A stretch of DNA of 37,663 bases. It comes from DATKPA01 sp051955985 (lineage in GTDB: Bacteria; Planctomycetota; Phycisphaerae; WQYP01). Location: the NCBI GenBank assembly GCA_051955985.1, contig JBQCGD010000163.1, positions 1 through 37,663 on the forward strand, given 5' to 3'. The notes beneath the pieces are model-generated. The model was not told where the DNA came from, made no database searches, and was given only the letters and a program-made list of their open reading frames with translations. A program made the translations under genes and the position numbers. This document shows positions 5,954 through 14,938 of the stretch, one piece after another (position 1 is the first letter of the stretch; each line of letters opens with the position of its first letter).

Positions 5954-7969
5954 ATGGCGAACGAGTCGGACAAGCGGCGAGCGTGGGGGACGTGGGTGAC
6001 GGGGTGGGGGGCGGCGCTGGTTGTGATTTTGCTGGCGTATGGGGTGGGGTTGTGGGGATCGACGTTCAGTTCGGCGACGTTTGATGAGGGGGCGCACCTG
6101 GTGGGGGGGTATCTGCATTGGACGGTGGGGCAGGCGCGGATTCATACGGAGAATGGGCGGTTGTCGCAGGCGGTGGCGAGCTTGCCGTTGCTGTTGATGA
6201 AGTTGCATGGGGTCGACACGACGAGTGCGGCGTGGAAGTCGGCGGATGTGTTTTTGCTGGGGCGGGAGTTTTTGTATCTGCGCGGGAATGATGCGGGGTG
6301 GATGCTGTTCTGGGGAAGGGCGGCGATTGGGGTGCTCATGGGGGTGACGGGGGCGGTGGTGTATGGGTGGTCGCGGAAATTGTTTGGGAGGGGAGCGGCA
6401 TTGTTTTCATGTGCGGTGTTTTGTTTTTCTCCGCTGGTGCTGGCGCATGGGTTTCTGGCGACTTCGGATATGGCGGCGACTTGTTTTTTTGTGTTGTCGC
6501 TGGCGGGGTTCTGGTGGGCAGTGCGGCGCGGGGGGTGGTGGCGGATTGGCTTGAGCGGGGTGGCGATGGCGGGGTTGTTTTTGGCGAAGATGTCCGGGCC
6601 GGTGATTTTGCCGGTGGTGGGGGGGATGATTGTGGTGGATGTGTGGGCGGATTGGCGCAGGAAAGACTTGGCCGACGGCCCCCCCCGCGGCGTCGGCCCC
6701 ACTTGGCGGTTGTTGCGGGATGTGGGGATTCTGTTTGTGCACGGGGTGGTGGTGTGGATTGTCATTTGGGGGGCGTATGGGTTTCATTACTCGGCGCTGC
6801 GGGATTCGGCGGCGGGGTCGGGGGAGACGTTGCATCCGGATGATTGGGGGTGGGCGATGCAGAATCCGACGGCGGGGTTGGAGGCGGTGCGGTGGGCGCG
6901 GGATCACCGGGTGTTGCCGGAGGCGTACCTGTATGGGTATGCGTACGTGGCGCAGACGCAGCGGGTGGTGGTGAGCTATGTGAACGGGGAGCGGAGCCGG
7001 GCGGGGTGGTGGTGGTTTTATCCGTACGTGTTCTGGCTGACGACGCCGATTGCGGTGATGGTGGCGATGGGACTGAGCGTGGCGGCGGTGGTGCGGTGGG
7101 GGCGTAAGGCGGAGCGGCGTGTGTTGCGGGAGCGGCTTGTTGAGGCGGCGCCGCTGGTGATTTTTGTGGTGGTGTACTGGGGGGCGGCGATTGCGAGTTA
7201 TCGCGGGTCGGGGCCGCGGCATTTGTTGCCGGCGTACCCGGTGCTGTGCATTCTGCTGGGGGCGGCGTGGTGGTGGGTGAGGCGGGCGCGGTGGGGGCGC
7301 GTGGCGCTGGCGGGCGTGGTGGGGTGGGTGGTGGTGGAAGCGGCGCTGGTGTTTCCGTATTTCCTTTCGTACTTCAATGAGATCGGCGGCGGGCCGCGGA
7401 AGGGGTACACGCATTTTGTCGATTCGGCGGTGGATTGGGGGCAGGGGCTGCCGGCGGTGGCGGGGTTTTTGAAGGCGCATCCGGAGGAGGGGGCGGTCTA
7501 TCTTTCTTATTTTGGGAGTGCGGATCCGGGGTATTACGGGATTCGGGCGATTGCGTTGCCGAGCTTTATCCGGCAGCGCGGGGAGGATGAGGCGGCGACG
7601 TATGCGCACACGCTCGGGCCGGGGACGTACCTGGTGAGCGTGACGCAGTTGGCGGGGCTGTACCAGGACTGGGGGAGATACACGCCGCAGTTGGAGAAGG
7701 GGTACGAGGAGGGGCGGCGGGTGTATCCGATGCTGGACCGGTTGCTGGCGGATCCGCGGGTGACGGGGGAGTACCGGGCGCGGCTGCTGGGTTTGCCGCA
7801 GCAGATGCGGTACTACGAGACGGCGCGGCTGTTTGCGTATCTGCGGGCGCGTGGGGCGGATGGGCAGTTGGCGGATTCGATCAATGTGTACCGGTTGTCG
7901 GGGGAGGAGATGGATCGGGCGTTGAATGGGCCGCCGGTGTATGAGGGGGAGCGGGTGGAGATGAAGTGA
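5954..7969 (+). CDS. GT39-like polytopic glycosyltransferase (ArnT / PMT superfamily)
   Basis: 671 residues, integral membrane, GT-C fold. Lipid-linked-sugar-dependent transferases of this group have an acidic motif in the first outer loop, here TFDEGAHLVGGYLHW with Asp44-Glu45. About ten or more hydrophobic segments follow. A C-terminal segment around residue 490 (DSAVDWGQGLPAVAGFLK, then YLSYFGSADPGYYGI) is typical of phospholipid-carrier-dependent glycosyltransferases in planctomycetes. Acceptor and sugar are unknown. The coding sequence contains a palindromic repeat at 6670-6706 that is C-rich against a G-rich background and adds an in-frame Asp-Gly-Pro-Pro-Arg-Gly-Val-Gly-Pro loop between membrane segments. 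The start has no ribosome-binding site but lies right after a -10-like box. Confidence 0.85.
   Translation: MANESDKRRAWGTWVTGWGAALVVILLAYGVGLWGSTFSSATFDEGAHLVGGYLHWTVGQARIHTENGRLSQAVASLPLLLMKLHGVDTTSAAWKSADVFLLGREFLYLRGNDAGWMLFWGRAAIGVLMGVTGAVVYGWSRKLFGRGAALFSCAVFCFSPLVLAHGFLATSDMAATCFFVLSLAGFWWAVRRGGWWRIGLSGVAMAGLFLAKMSGPVILPVVGGMIVVDVWADWRRKDLADGPPRGVGPTWRLLRDVGILFVHGVVVWIVIWGAYGFHYSALRDSAAGSGETLHPDDWGWAMQNPTAGLEAVRWARDHRVLPEAYLYGYAYVAQTQRVVVSYVNGERSRAGWWWFYPYVFWLTTPIAVMVAMGLSVAAVVRWGRKAERRVLRERLVEAAPLVIFVVVYWGAAIASYRGSGPRHLLPAYPVLCILLGAAWWWVRRARWGRVALAGVVGWVVVEAALVFPYFLSYFNEIGGGPRKGYTHFVDSAVDWGQGLPAVAGFLKAHPEEGAVYLSYFGSADPGYYGIRAIALPSFIRQRGEDEAATYAHTLGPGTYLVSVTQLAGLYQDWGRYTPQLEKGYEEGRRVYPMLDRLLADPRVTGEYRARLLGLPQQMRYYETARLFAYLRARGADGQLADSINVYRLSGEEMDRALNGPPVYEGERVEMK
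6670..6706 (+). repeat. REP-like palindromic element inside a coding sequence, copy 1
   Basis: GGCCGACG at 6670-6677 and CGTCGGCC at 6691-6698 form an 8-bp stem, followed by CCACTT. The same stem and flank occur at 37380-37405 (inverted) and, with one stem mismatch, at 21979-22010. It is in frame within the glycosyltransferase gene. Confidence 0.75.
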
Positions 7970-8312
7970 AGGTGGGGAGGGCGTATGGCCGGTGGGGAGG
8001 GCGATCGGGGGAATTCGTACGTCTGATATAAACGGGAACAGGCGGCTGTAAGCGGCGGTGGCGTCGGCTTTTGGAATTTTTATGCCAAAGAAGCGACAAA
8101 ACTGAACAAACTTTAAAAATCACTTGCCGACGGGCGTTCGTGTGGTAGGTTTCTGGTATCACTTCGGGTACGGATTTTCCTAAGGACGAAAGAGCCAGCG
8201 TCCTTGGCACCAGGATTATATTTCGCGATTTTGTGCCTGGCGGCATGTGTGGATGCCCGGGCAGTGTATGTCGAGGCCTTCGGCCTCCAGGGTAGAGAGT
8301 AGAGGAGTTGTT
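7970..8312 (+). other. Long leader / intergenic region before the LamG PEP-CTERM gene
   Basis: No gene is supported. It holds a 13-bp direct repeat GGTGGGGAGGGCG at 7971-7983 and 7991-8003, each containing a GGGNAGGG octamer. An AT-rich stretch lies at about 8079-8127. A -10-like TATATT is at 8217-8222 without a convincing -35. A strong hairpin GAGGCC-TTC-GGCCTC is at 8273-8287, 13 bases before the ribosome-binding site AGAGGAG (8301-8307). The long distance suggests an extended 5' leader. Confidence 0.5.
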
Positions 8313-9200
8313 ATGAGGAAGGTGTTGGGAATGTCGGTGGTCGGCGTGATGATGGGCGCGTGCGCCATGGCGGCGAAGGCCGACCTGGTGCATCGTTTTG
8401 ATTTTTCGACCGGCTCGACGAACGACACGGTCGGGACCTCGACCGGCACGCTGCTGAACGGCGCGGCGGTCACGGGAGGGGCCCTGGTGACCGACGGCGG
8501 CAACGGCGCGGTTGACGGGAAGTGGGGCGGCACCGGCCCGATGATGACCATCGATTCCAGCGTGACGGCGGGGATCTCGGGCGCGTTCACGATTGAGGAC
8601 TGGTTCACGTGCACGACCAATTGGCCGAAGTATGACACGGCCTATGCGTTCAGCGACGGAACGCAGAATAACTACATTCTCCAGGCGCCGGTGCGCGGAT
8701 ACTCTCCGTATCCGTCGGGTGTCGGCGTGTGCGGCGCCGGTGGGTACGGGCATAGCGACCCTGGTTTTGGGGGCGCATGGGACGGCGTCGTCTCCGGGCA
8801 ATACCTGGACAATGCGCCTGCCACCCCTCCCGGCGCGCATGAAGCGGTGCTGACGTATGATGGCACGACGTTGAGCTATTACGTGGACGGCGTGCTGGCG
8901 GACTACAACGGCCTCGCGTCCACGCTCGTCGATCCGGGCATCAACCTGTCGATGCTCGGGAACGTCGCGTTGAACGGCGGTTCGCCCTACGACGACCCCG
9001 CGCTCACGGGCTCGACCTACGACTTCCGCATTTACACCGGTGCGCTCTCCGCGAACCAGGTGGCGAGCCTGTACTCGCTTGGGTTTGGCTCGGGCGCGAG
9101 CAATTCGGCGATCAACGCCATTGCGACGCCGGAACCGGCGTCGCTGGGGCTGCTTGCCGTTGGGGCGGTGGCCTTGATCGGTCGTCGCCGGCGCGCTTGA
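8313..9200 (+). CDS. Secreted LamG-domain protein with PEP-CTERM sorting signal
   Basis: 295 residues from the ATG at 8313, preceded at good spacing by AGAGGAG. An N-terminal signal peptide (MRKVLGMSVVGVMMGACAMAAKA) leads into a LamG/concanavalin-like domain: ADLVHRFDFSTGSTNDTVG near the start, the strand motif AVLTYDGTTLSYYVDGVLAD, and YDFRIYTGALSANQVASLY near the end. The last 24 residues are a PEP-CTERM signal: Pro-Glu-Pro-Ala, a hydrophobic helix, and Arg-Arg-Arg-Arg-Ala. Family knowledge predicts cleavage and surface anchoring or release by an exosortase, which is not encoded here. Codon use is more balanced between C and G than in neighbouring genes. A rho-independent terminator follows directly. 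Confidence 0.85.
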   Translation: MRKVLGMSVVGVMMGACAMAAKADLVHRFDFSTGSTNDTVGTSTGTLLNGAAVTGGALVTDGGNGAVDGKWGGTGPMMTIDSSVTAGISGAFTIEDWFTCTTNWPKYDTAYAFSDGTQNNYILQAPVRGYSPYPSGVGVCGAGGYGHSDPGFGGAWDGVVSGQYLDNAPATPPGAHEAVLTYDGTTLSYYVDGVLADYNGLASTLVDPGINLSMLGNVALNGGSPYDDPALTGSTYDFRIYTGALSANQVASLYSLGFGSGASNSAINAIATPEPASLGLLAVGAVALIGRRRRA

Positions 9201-9223
9201 TTGGGTGAAGACGCTGCAATTCA

Positions 9224-9261
9224 GCGGCCCGGCGAGGTTTCGCCGGGCCGCTTTCGTTTTT
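9224..9261 (+). terminator. Rho-independent terminator after the LamG PEP-CTERM gene
   Basis: GCGGCCCGGCG at 9224-9234 pairs perfectly with CGCCGGGCCGC at 9241-9251 around a six-base loop, followed by TTTCGTTTTT. Confidence 0.92.
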
Positions 9262-9466
9262 GCCAAGGGGGACTCGCACGTGTGACTACGCGTTTGCGAG
9301 AGTGTGAGGAAGGGGGCGGAATGGGCATTTCTCGGGAGAGGCAGGGGCTTGGACAACCATCGCCGGAAAAGATACGCTGCAGGGTCTTCAAAACACTGAT
9401 GCGGCGGACCAGCGGGCGAGAGTTGTCAACTTCACCCCCGGTCGCCGTACGAGAACGGAGAATGCC

Positions 9467-11713
9467 ATGACCACTGAAGCCAAATGTCCCTTCCACCGCG
9501 CCGGCGGCGGCACGACCAATCGTGACTGGTGGCCGACCCAGTTGAAGCTGGAGTTGCTGCACCAGCATTCGTCGAAGCCGGACCCGATGGGGGCGGAGTT
9601 TGATTATGCGAAGGAATTCAAGACGCTGGATTACGCGGCGTTGAAGAAGGACCTGGCGAAGCTGATGACGGAATCGCAGGAGTGGTGGCCGGCGGATTTC
9701 GGGCATTACGGGCCGCTGTTTATCCGCATGGCGTGGCACAGCGCGGGGACGTACCGGACGGGGGATGGTCGCGGCGGCGGCGGGCGCGGGCAGCAGCGGT
9801 TTGCGCCGCTGAATAGCTGGCCGGACAACGTGAGCCTGGACAAGGCGCGGCGGCTGCTGTGGCCGATCAAGCAGAAATATGGGCGGAAGATTTCCTGGGC
9901 GGATCTGATGATCCTGACGGGGAACGTGGCGCTGGAGACGATGGGGTTCAAGACGTTCGGGTTTGCGGGCGGGCGCGCCGACACGTGGGAGCCGGACCAG
10001 GATGTGTACTGGGGTTCGGAGCGGACGTGGCTGGGCGGGGACATCCGGTATGCGGGCGGGTCGGAGGGCGTGGAGGGGGAAGGCGTGACGGTTTCGGACG
10101 ACACGGCCGATGGGAAGATTCATGGCCGCAACCTGCAGAATCCGCTGGCGGCGGTGCAGATGGGGCTGATTTACGTGAATCCGGAAGGGCCGGACGGAAA
10201 CCCGGATCCACTGAAGGCGGCGCACGACATCCGCCAGACGTTCGCGCGGATGGCGATGAACGACGAGGAGACGGTGGCGCTGATTGCCGGCGGGCACTCG
10301 TTCGGCAAGACGCACGGGGCGGCGCCGACGTCGCACGTGGCGGCGGAGCCGGAGGGTGCGGGGATCGAGTCGCAGGGGTTCGGGTGGCAGAACAGCTTCG
10401 GGACGGGCAAGGGCGGCGACACGATCACCAGCGGCCTGGAGGTGACGTGGACGACGACGCCGACGAAGTGGAGCAACAATTTCTTTGAGAACCTGTTCGG
10501 GTTTGAGTGGGAGTTGTCGAAGAGTCCGGCGGGGGCGCAGCAGTGGGTGGCGAAGGGGGCGGGCGAGATCATTCCGGATGCGCATGATCCGTCGAAGAAG
10601 CGGCGGCCGACGATGCTGACGACGGATTTGTCGCTGCGGGTGGATCCGGCGTATGAGAAGATTTCGCGGCGGTTTTTGCAGCATCCTGAGGAGTTTGCGG
10701 ATGCGTTTGCGCGGGCGTGGTTCAAGCTGACGCATCGCGACATGGGGCCGAAGTCGCGGTATCTCGGGCCGGAAGTGCCGAGCGAGGATCTGGTGTGGCA
10801 GGATCCGATTCCGGCGGTGAATCACAAGCTGATCGACGAGAGCGATGCGGCGGCGCTGAAGAAGAAGGTGCTGGCGTCGGGGCTGACGGTGCCGCAACTG
10901 GTGGCGACGGCGTGGGCGTCGGCATCGACGTTCCGCGGGTCGGACAAGCGCGGGGGGGCGAACGGGGCGCGGATTCGCCTGGCGCCGCAGAAGGACTGGG
11001 CGGTGAACCAGCCGGCGCAACTGGCGAAGGTGCTCAAGACGCTCGAAAGCATTCGCAGCGAGTTCAATGCGTCGGCGAGCGGCGGGAAGAAGATTTCGCT
11101 GGCGGACCTGATTGTGCTGGCGGGGAATGCGGCGGTGGAGCGGGCGGCGAAGGATGCCGGCTGCGAAGTGCCCGTGCCGTTCACGCCGGGGCGGATGGAT
11201 GCGTCGCAGGAGCAGACGGATGTGGAGTCGTTCTCGGTGCTCGAGCCGGTGGCGGACGGGTTCCGGAATTATTTGAAGGCGAAGTTTGCGGTGCCGGCGG
11301 AACATCTGCTGGTGGATCGGGCGCAGCTGCTGACGCTGACCGCGCCGGAGATGACGGTGCTGATCGGCGGGCTGCGGGTGCTGAACGCGAACGAAGGGCA
11401 GTCGCAGCATGGCGTGTTCACTAAGCGGCCGGGCGTGCTGAGCAACGATTTCTTTGTGAACCTGCTGGACATGGGCACGGAGTGGAAGCCGACGGCGGCG
11501 GACACGAGCCTTTTCGAAGGGCGGGATCGTTCGACGGGGGCGATCAAGTGGACGGCGACGCGCGTGGACCTGATCTTCGGACATGATGCGCGGCTGCGGG
11601 CGCTGTCGGAGGTCTATGGCAGCGCGGATGCGCAGAAGAAGTTCGTGCACGATTTCGTCAGTGCGTGGACGAAGGTGATGAACCTGGATCGCTTCGATCT
11701 GGCGTCACGGTAA
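9467..11713 (+). CDS. katG: Catalase-peroxidase KatG
   Basis: Heme enzyme that removes hydrogen peroxide and has peroxidase activity. It is 748 residues, the full family length with both tandem domains. The ATG at 9467 follows ACGGAG at six bases. Active-site residues are all present: distal Arg87, Trp90 and His91 in IRMAWHSAGTYR; Tyr236 in LIYVNPEGPDG; Met262; proximal His277 in GGHSFGKTHGA; Trp328 in SGLEVTW. Trp90-Tyr236-Met262 would form the catalase cross-link, and Arg424 in LTHRDMGP matches the mobile Arg. The C-terminal domain ends KVMNLDRFDLASR. No FurA or OxyR regulator gene lies nearby. It is transcribed alone between two terminators. A dispersed repeat begins at its stop codon. Confidence 0.97.
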   Translation: MTTEAKCPFHRAGGGTTNRDWWPTQLKLELLHQHSSKPDPMGAEFDYAKEFKTLDYAALKKDLAKLMTESQEWWPADFGHYGPLFIRMAWHSAGTYRTGDGRGGGGRGQQRFAPLNSWPDNVSLDKARRLLWPIKQKYGRKISWADLMILTGNVALETMGFKTFGFAGGRADTWEPDQDVYWGSERTWLGGDIRYAGGSEGVEGEGVTVSDDTADGKIHGRNLQNPLAAVQMGLIYVNPEGPDGNPDPLKAAHDIRQTFARMAMNDEETVALIAGGHSFGKTHGAAPTSHVAAEPEGAGIESQGFGWQNSFGTGKGGDTITSGLEVTWTTTPTKWSNNFFENLFGFEWELSKSPAGAQQWVAKGAGEIIPDAHDPSKKRRPTMLTTDLSLRVDPAYEKISRRFLQHPEEFADAFARAWFKLTHRDMGPKSRYLGPEVPSEDLVWQDPIPAVNHKLIDESDAAALKKKVLASGLTVPQLVATAWASASTFRGSDKRGGANGARIRLAPQKDWAVNQPAQLAKVLKTLESIRSEFNASASGGKKISLADLIVLAGNAAVERAAKDAGCEVPVPFTPGRMDASQEQTDVESFSVLEPVADGFRNYLKAKFAVPAEHLLVDRAQLLTLTAPEMTVLIGGLRVLNANEGQSQHGVFTKRPGVLSNDFFVNLLDMGTEWKPTAADTSLFEGRDRSTGAIKWTATRVDLIFGHDARLRALSEVYGSADAQKKFVHDFVSAWTKVMNLDRFDLASR

Positions 11714-11750
11714 ATGAGCCACGAAAGAGACGAACGACACGAAAGTGTTG
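11712..11750 (+). repeat. Dispersed ACGAAAG-type repeat, copy 1
   Basis: Starts within the katG stop codon with AAATGAGCCACGAAAGA and continues with GACACGAAAG and GTGTT. An inverted copy with a few mismatches lies at 21899-21938. Confidence 0.75.
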
Positions 11751-11778
11751 TTTGGCTTTCGACAGTTCTTGGACATGA

Positions 11779-11816
11779 GCCGCTCCTGATCTCCCGATCA
11801 GGAGCGGCGTCTTTTT
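11779..11816 (+). terminator. Rho-independent terminator of katG, overlapping the convergent gene's stop
   Basis: GCCGCTCCTGATC at 11779-11791 and GATCAGGAGCGGC at 11796-11808 form a perfect 13-bp stem with a TCCC loop, followed by GTCTTTTT. The right arm contains the stop codon (11798-11800) of the minus-strand gene. There is no T run for the minus strand. Confidence 0.92.
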
Positions 11817-14572
11817 GCCAGCAGAAGGGCGGCGATGGCGAGCGTCGCGGCGGTGGCGGGCTCGGGCGCGGCGGTGGAGATCGCAGGCGCGGCGGTGCTT
11901 GCGCTGCTGGCGAAGGGGTTGGGGTTGCTCGTTCCGAAGTGGTTGAGGACGTAGGAGAGGTCGGTGAGGTTGATGGTGGAAGCGCCGTCGAAGTTGCCGT
12001 CGGTCCAGGCCGCGGTGGCGGTGCCGAAGTGGTTGAGGACGGTGGAGAGATCGGTGAGGTCGATCTTGTTGTCGAGGTTGGTGTCGCCGAGGAGTTCGGG
12101 GGCGATGAGGATGGAATTGTCGTTGACGCTCTGGCCGGCGAAGGTGGAGAAGTGGAGGAGTGCGTTGTCGGCGACGGCGATGCCGAACTGACTCGCGTTG
12201 CCGGCGACGAAGGCACTGGTGATGCCGGGGGTGTTCCAGGCGCCGTTGTTGCGGGCGGCGTTCACGAGGCCGGTGAGCGTGTCGAGGGCGGTGGCTTTTG
12301 TGGCGGCGTCGGCGGATTGAACGACGAGGGCGCTGTTGGCCAGATCAAGCTGCGAGCCGGTGTTGAGGGTGAGCGCCGCGACGATGCTGCCGGGCGCATT
12401 GGCCGAGAGGTGCAGGGTGGCAGGAGTGCCGGCGGTGCCGATGGTGAGCGCGCCATTTCCGGAGAGCTGGCCGATGGTGGCGCCAGCGTTGACGAGGAGC
12501 TTGCCGTTGTTGGCGACGGGTTTGCCGGAGGGGAGGGCGCTGGCGCCGGCGATGATGAGGGTGCTGCCGGCGTTGATGGTGGTGCCGCCGGTGTAGGAGT
12601 TGTTGCCGCTGAAGGTGAGGCTGCCGCCGCCGGCGATCGCGAGTGAACCGCCGGCGCCGTTGATGTTGCCGGCATACGTGGTGGTTGCGGGGGAGTTGAT
12701 GGTGAGCGTGCCGTTGCCGAGCGTAATGAGCGAACTGGCCGTGCCGTTGAGAGAGCCGATGGTCTGAAGCGTGCCGTTGACGTCGAGTGTGGCGGCGCCG
12801 ATGGTGACGTCGCTGGTGGTGGGCAGGACGTTGGTGGTGCGGCTGTTGGTGTAGAGCTGCTGGACCTGGGCGGCCGAGAGGGCGGAGGTGAAGAACTTGA
12901 TGCCGCTGAGCTGGCCGTTGGTGGTGACTTCGCCGTCCACGTTGGTCGGCGCGAAGCCGATGCGGACCATGGAGCCGGTGTCGGGATTGAAGAACTGGTT
13001 CTGGGCGAGGGAGGTGAGGGCGCCGTCGACGTAGACGGACTTGGTGCCGGCGGCGTCGGTGTAGGTGAGCAGGTGCCACTGGCCGTCGTTGACGGTTTTG
13101 TTGCCGGCGGCCCATCCACCGCCCCAGCGGACGGCATCGGGGAGCCCGCCGGAGCCATCGTTGGTGCCGTCGCCGAGATAGAAGGTGGAGTAGCCGGAGT
13201 TCCAGCCGTTGCCGTTGCCCTTGTTGAAGAGGGTGGCGCCGGCCTGGGTGGTTTTGATCCAGGCGGAGACGCTCCAGGTGCCGTTGCCGCCGAGATCGGT
13301 GATGCCGGAGTTGATATCGACGGTGGAGCCGGAGCCGTTGAGATTAAGTACGCCGAGGCCGGGCCGGGGACCGCCGGTGGTGAAGATGGAGCCGGAGCCG
13401 CCGTTGATGTTGAAGGTGCCGTTCATGGCGGCGCCGCCGGTGCCGTCGTTGACGACGGTGTTGCCGCTGACGTTGGCGAAGGAATAGCTGGCGACGGGGG
13501 CGACGGCGGCGAGGCGGAGGGTGCCGCCGTTGATCGTGGTGGCGCCGGTGTAGGAATTGTTGGCGGAGAGGGTGAGGGTGAAAACGCCGGCCTTGGTGAG
13601 CGAACCAGTGCCGGAGATCGGGGCGGAGATGCTGATGTTCCCCTGGGCGGCATCGATGGTGGAGGTGTTGACGAGGGTGATGTGCCCGGCGAGTTGGAAA
13701 AGATCGGCCGAACTGCTGGCATGGCGGACGTAACCGCCGTTGAGGGTGAGGTTGTTGATGGTGACGACGCCCGTGGTACCGCTGCCTTTGTAGAGGAGGC
13801 CGCCGTTGATGCCGTTGGTGTTGTTGACGGTGAGGGAGTTGCCGGCGAAGGTCCAACCGGGGGTGCCGGTGGGGGTGCGGAGGGTGAAGTTGCCGGTGGA
13901 GTAGTTGGCGTTGGGATGGGCGAAGGTGTTGTCGCTCCAGGTGGAGGTGTAGTTGAACCCGGACGTGCCGACCGGATCGGACGAAGTGAGATTGACGGTG
14001 GTGGCGGCCCAGGCGGTGGGATTACCGGCGGGCGCGAGGCCGAAATCCTGGCGGAGGGCGTACACCATCGCCACGTGGCGGAGGTCGTTGATGGGGCTGG
14101 ACTCGCTGTCGTAGTTTTCGCCGTAGGGCCAGTAGTGCTGGGAGTCGCCGTTGAGGACGGAGCCGAGTCCGTCAGTCTGCTGGATCAGGGTGGTGGCGGA
14201 AGGCCCGCCCCACCAGGCACTGTAGGTGCCGGTGCCGAGCCAGTGCGAGGATTCATGGAGAAGCACGCGGACATTGGGGTAAGTCCCGCCGACGCCGATG
14301 CTGCCGCCCCAGCCGCCGTAGCCGGCTTGTTCGGTGGGGATGCCGGCGTCGTAGTAGACGTAGATGGAGCCGCCGTTGTTGGTGGTGAAATCGCCGTAGG
14401 CGTTGTACATGTTGACGACGGTCTGCATGTCGGTGACGGCGGCGTTGTACCATCCCGCCGGCCAGGGGCTTCCCGGATCGACGTAAAACGTGAGCGCCGC
14501 CTGGCTGAGGCGTGGAACAACGGCAAGGACTGCGGCAGCGAGCGCGCACGCTTTAAGACTGGGATGGCCCAC
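11798..14572 (-). CDS. Multidomain surface protein: HEXXH metallopeptidase-like, PATR repeats, LamG, dockerin-like, PEP-CTERM
   Basis: 924 residues from the ATG at 14572. Signal peptide to about residue 25. An N-terminal domain (about 26-185) has a zinc-protease motif: His106-Glu107-x-x-His110 followed by WLGTGTY, with His146 in DSQHYWPYGENYD as a possible third ligand. Two autotransporter-associated beta-strand (PATR) units lie at about 318-352 and 636-672, each with NNSYTGxTTIN. A LamG-like domain spans about 358-575 (GTWSVSAWIK, QWHLLTYTDAAGTKSVYVDGAL). Paired dockerin-like repeats at 829-880 carry GDTNLDNKIDLTDLSTVLNHFG and a second copy. The PEP-CTERM tail is 903-924. Family knowledge suggests an anchored or released extracellular protein. 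Protease activity is inference from the HEXXH motif only. Confidence 0.85.
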   Translation of the reverse strand: MGHPSLKACALAAAVLAVVPRLSQAALTFYVDPGSPWPAGWYNAAVTDMQTVVNMYNAYGDFTTNNGGSIYVYYDAGIPTEQAGYGGWGGSIGVGGTYPNVRVLLHESSHWLGTGTYSAWWGGPSATTLIQQTDGLGSVLNGDSQHYWPYGENYDSESSPINDLRHVAMVYALRQDFGLAPAGNPTAWAATTVNLTSSDPVGTSGFNYTSTWSDNTFAHPNANYSTGNFTLRTPTGTPGWTFAGNSLTVNNTNGINGGLLYKGSGTTGVVTINNLTLNGGYVRHASSSADLFQLAGHITLVNTSTIDAAQGNISISAPISGTGSLTKAGVFTLTLSANNSYTGATTINGGTLRLAAVAPVASYSFANVSGNTVVNDGTGGAAMNGTFNINGGSGSIFTTGGPRPGLGVLNLNGSGSTVDINSGITDLGGNGTWSVSAWIKTTQAGATLFNKGNGNGWNSGYSTFYLGDGTNDGSGGLPDAVRWGGGWAAGNKTVNDGQWHLLTYTDAAGTKSVYVDGALTSLAQNQFFNPDTGSMVRIGFAPTNVDGEVTTNGQLSGIKFFTSALSAAQVQQLYTNSRTTNVLPTTSDVTIGAATLDVNGTLQTIGSLNGTASSLITLGNGTLTINSPATTTYAGNINGAGGSLAIAGGGSLTFSGNNSYTGGTTINAGSTLIIAGASALPSGKPVANNGKLLVNAGATIGQLSGNGALTIGTAGTPATLHLSANAPGSIVAALTLNTGSQLDLANSALVVQSADAATKATALDTLTGLVNAARNNGAWNTPGITSAFVAGNASQFGIAVADNALLHFSTFAGQSVNDNSILIAPELLGDTNLDNKIDLTDLSTVLNHFGTATAAWTDGNFDGASTINLTDLSYVLNHFGTSNPNPFASSASTAAPAISTAAPEPATAATLAIAALLLAKRRRS

Positions 14573-14938
14573 GATGATTTCCTCCGCACGGCGACCTGAA
14601 TGGGATGGAATGATCCGCCTGTCGAAAACCTAGCCCAAGGTCGCGCGCAAACCAAACCGATTTCGATGCCAAAACGAGATGAAAATGCGACAGGTTCCGC
14701 TGCTTCATTCCCCACCTTAACAAAACGACTCCAATTAGTGAATATTATTCATAAATTGTGGACAAGTTGTCCCGGCGGCACCCTGCCCCTCGGAAATGCA
14801 ATCGAATGCCCAGCGAAACGCCAACCGATCGCCGCTCTTTTCGGACCTCCCGCGAGCCCCGCATGCCCCGCCCCGCTCCCCCCTCCGGCGTGCGGGCCGT
14901 ATGAATTTGCGACCTGCCGCGCGACCCACGCTTCGCAT
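14573..14938 (-). other. Intergenic region upstream of the multidomain surface protein
   Basis: No gene is supported. It holds an AT-rich island at about 14729-14760 (ATTAGTGAATATTATTCATA) in otherwise GC-rich DNA, the only such patch near the point where plus-strand G richness ends. On the minus strand 14812-14797 reads TGGGCATTCGATTGCA, which fits the GG-N10-GC spacing of a sigma-54 promoter, about 225 bases before the start codon; that match could be chance. Confidence 0.4.

Noticed and set aside
14729..14760. AT-rich island as an XerCD dif site at the skew change
   Set aside because: The sequence does not show two 11-base arms matching the usual dif consensus; a genome-trained search is needed before calling it.
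14797..14812. Sigma-54-type promoter for PEP-CTERM genes
   Set aside because: GG-N10-GC fits here on the minus strand, but comparable sites were not found before the other two PEP-CTERM genes, so it may be chance.
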